A stretch of 26,847 bases of DNA, taken from positions 1-26,847 of the forward strand of contig CAYRCJ010000009.1 of the NCBI GenBank assembly GCA_964422785.1, in the 5' to 3' direction. Of this stretch, positions 26,647 through 26,847 are shown piece by piece (the stretch's first letter is position 1; the number at the start of each line of letters is the position of its first letter). The notes under the pieces are model-generated. The model did not search any database, was not told where the DNA came from, and saw only the letters and a program-made list of their open reading frames with translations. A program made the position numbers and the translations under genes. Origin of the DNA: CAYRCJ01 sp964422785 (lineage in GTDB: Bacteria; Patescibacteriota; Minisyncoccia; UBA11713; 2-01-FULL-45-33).

Positions 26647-26847
26647 GGTTATAAGGGCATATGGTGGATGACTTGAGATCTTGAGGGCGACGAAGGACGC
26701 GGCGTGACGGCGATATGCTTCGGGGAGGTGCCTAGCAACCTTTGATCCGAAGATTTCCGAATGGGGAAACCTTATTTATAGAAATATAAATATACTCCAG
26801 TCTAGAATTGGAGTAGCGAACCCGCTGAAGTAAAACATTTCAGTAAG
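26647..26847 (+). rRNA. 23S rRNA, 5' part
   Basis: From GGTTATAAGGGCATATGGTGG onward the sequence follows the 5' end of 23S rRNA: GGTGGATG, GGCGACGAAGGACG, GATATGCTTCGGGGAGGTG, then TTTCCGAATGGGGAAACC, the most conserved stretch of domain I. The right end AAAACATTTCAGTAAG corresponds to the ACTGAAACATCTAAGTA region with paired changes. The gene continues beyond the window. No 16S rRNA or tRNA lies between it and the upstream protein gene. Confidence 0.95.

Noticed and set aside
1..26847. Recoded TGA (Gracilibacteria/SR1 code)
   Set aside because: TGA ends the class IV aminotransferase and RsmE at the family-expected positions, and no in-frame TGA is needed inside any gene.
1..26847. CRISPR array or prophage
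   Set aside because: No regularly spaced repeats and no phage structural, integrase or terminase genes were seen; the SPFH cluster alone is not evidence of a phage.

Overview
The window reads as a piece of a Candidate Phyla Radiation (Patescibacteria) genome, most likely Parcubacteria-like. The reasons are short proteins, tight packing, a PaaX-middle-domain protein at the left edge, wHTH-type and coiled-coil small proteins of the kind common there, and dispersed palindromes that, when translated, give the LPAGRQ and ARRSFSEGG peptides I associate with this group. TGA is used as a stop (rsmI neighbour, rsmE), so this is code 11, not the Gracilibacteria/SR1 code. Two runs of exactly 100 N (7785-7884, 13961-14060) are scaffold gaps. 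Placement in a phylum is inference.

Layout. 1-5300: end of a PaaX-like gene, a small Cys-tailed protein, a GT4 glycosyltransferase, then a roughly 200-nt structured RNA directly in front of hpf/raiA, and a minus-strand envelope operon dedA-GT4-GT2 that ends tail-to-tail over hpf. 5371-7899: secA, split by the first gap, with its zinc-finger tail CHGK visible after it. 7939-10102: small membrane protein, HicBA-like toxin-antitoxin pair with a C39-like cysteine peptidase, a free tRNA-binding OB-fold domain and a minus-strand HTH protein. 10206-12476: a MazG-like NTP pyrophosphatase overlapping an MTH1-like NUDIX hydrolase, then an SsuBC/TauBC-type ABC permease and ATPase with no binding protein. 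12662-14316: secreted lysozyme-like protein, exported coiled-coil protein (cut by gap 2) and a small membrane protein. 14313-19019: nth, murD, a class IV aminotransferase, rsmI carrying a large in-frame palindromic insertion, a small coiled-coil gene and rsmE. 19016-20071: rplJ-rplL with an L10-type leader. 20206-21534: HTH regulator, tRNA-Val(CAC), P-loop kinase. 21715-26279: a membrane/SPFH cluster. 26349-end: a strong promoter, a hairpin-rich leader and the 5' end of 23S rRNA, with no 16S gene in front of it.

Expression signals are unusually legible. Most promoters carry an extended -10 of the form TGCTAnnnT. Many genes outside the right-hand cluster start 5-8 nt after the -10 box with no Shine-Dalgarno sequence, so they should be leaderless. 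The right-hand cluster (22439-26279) differs: near-perfect TTGACA-17-TATAAT promoters, strong AAGGAG(G) ribosome sites, and three intrinsic terminators whose hairpin loop contains the -35 box of the next promoter.

The items most worth attention are: the terminator/promoter hybrid modules; the 133-bp palindromic element inside rsmI and its relatives; the pseudoknotted RNA upstream of hpf; the SPFH cluster in which one gene looks like a fusion of what are two genes next door; and a 156-residue NUDIX protein that lines up with human MTH1 without a length difference.
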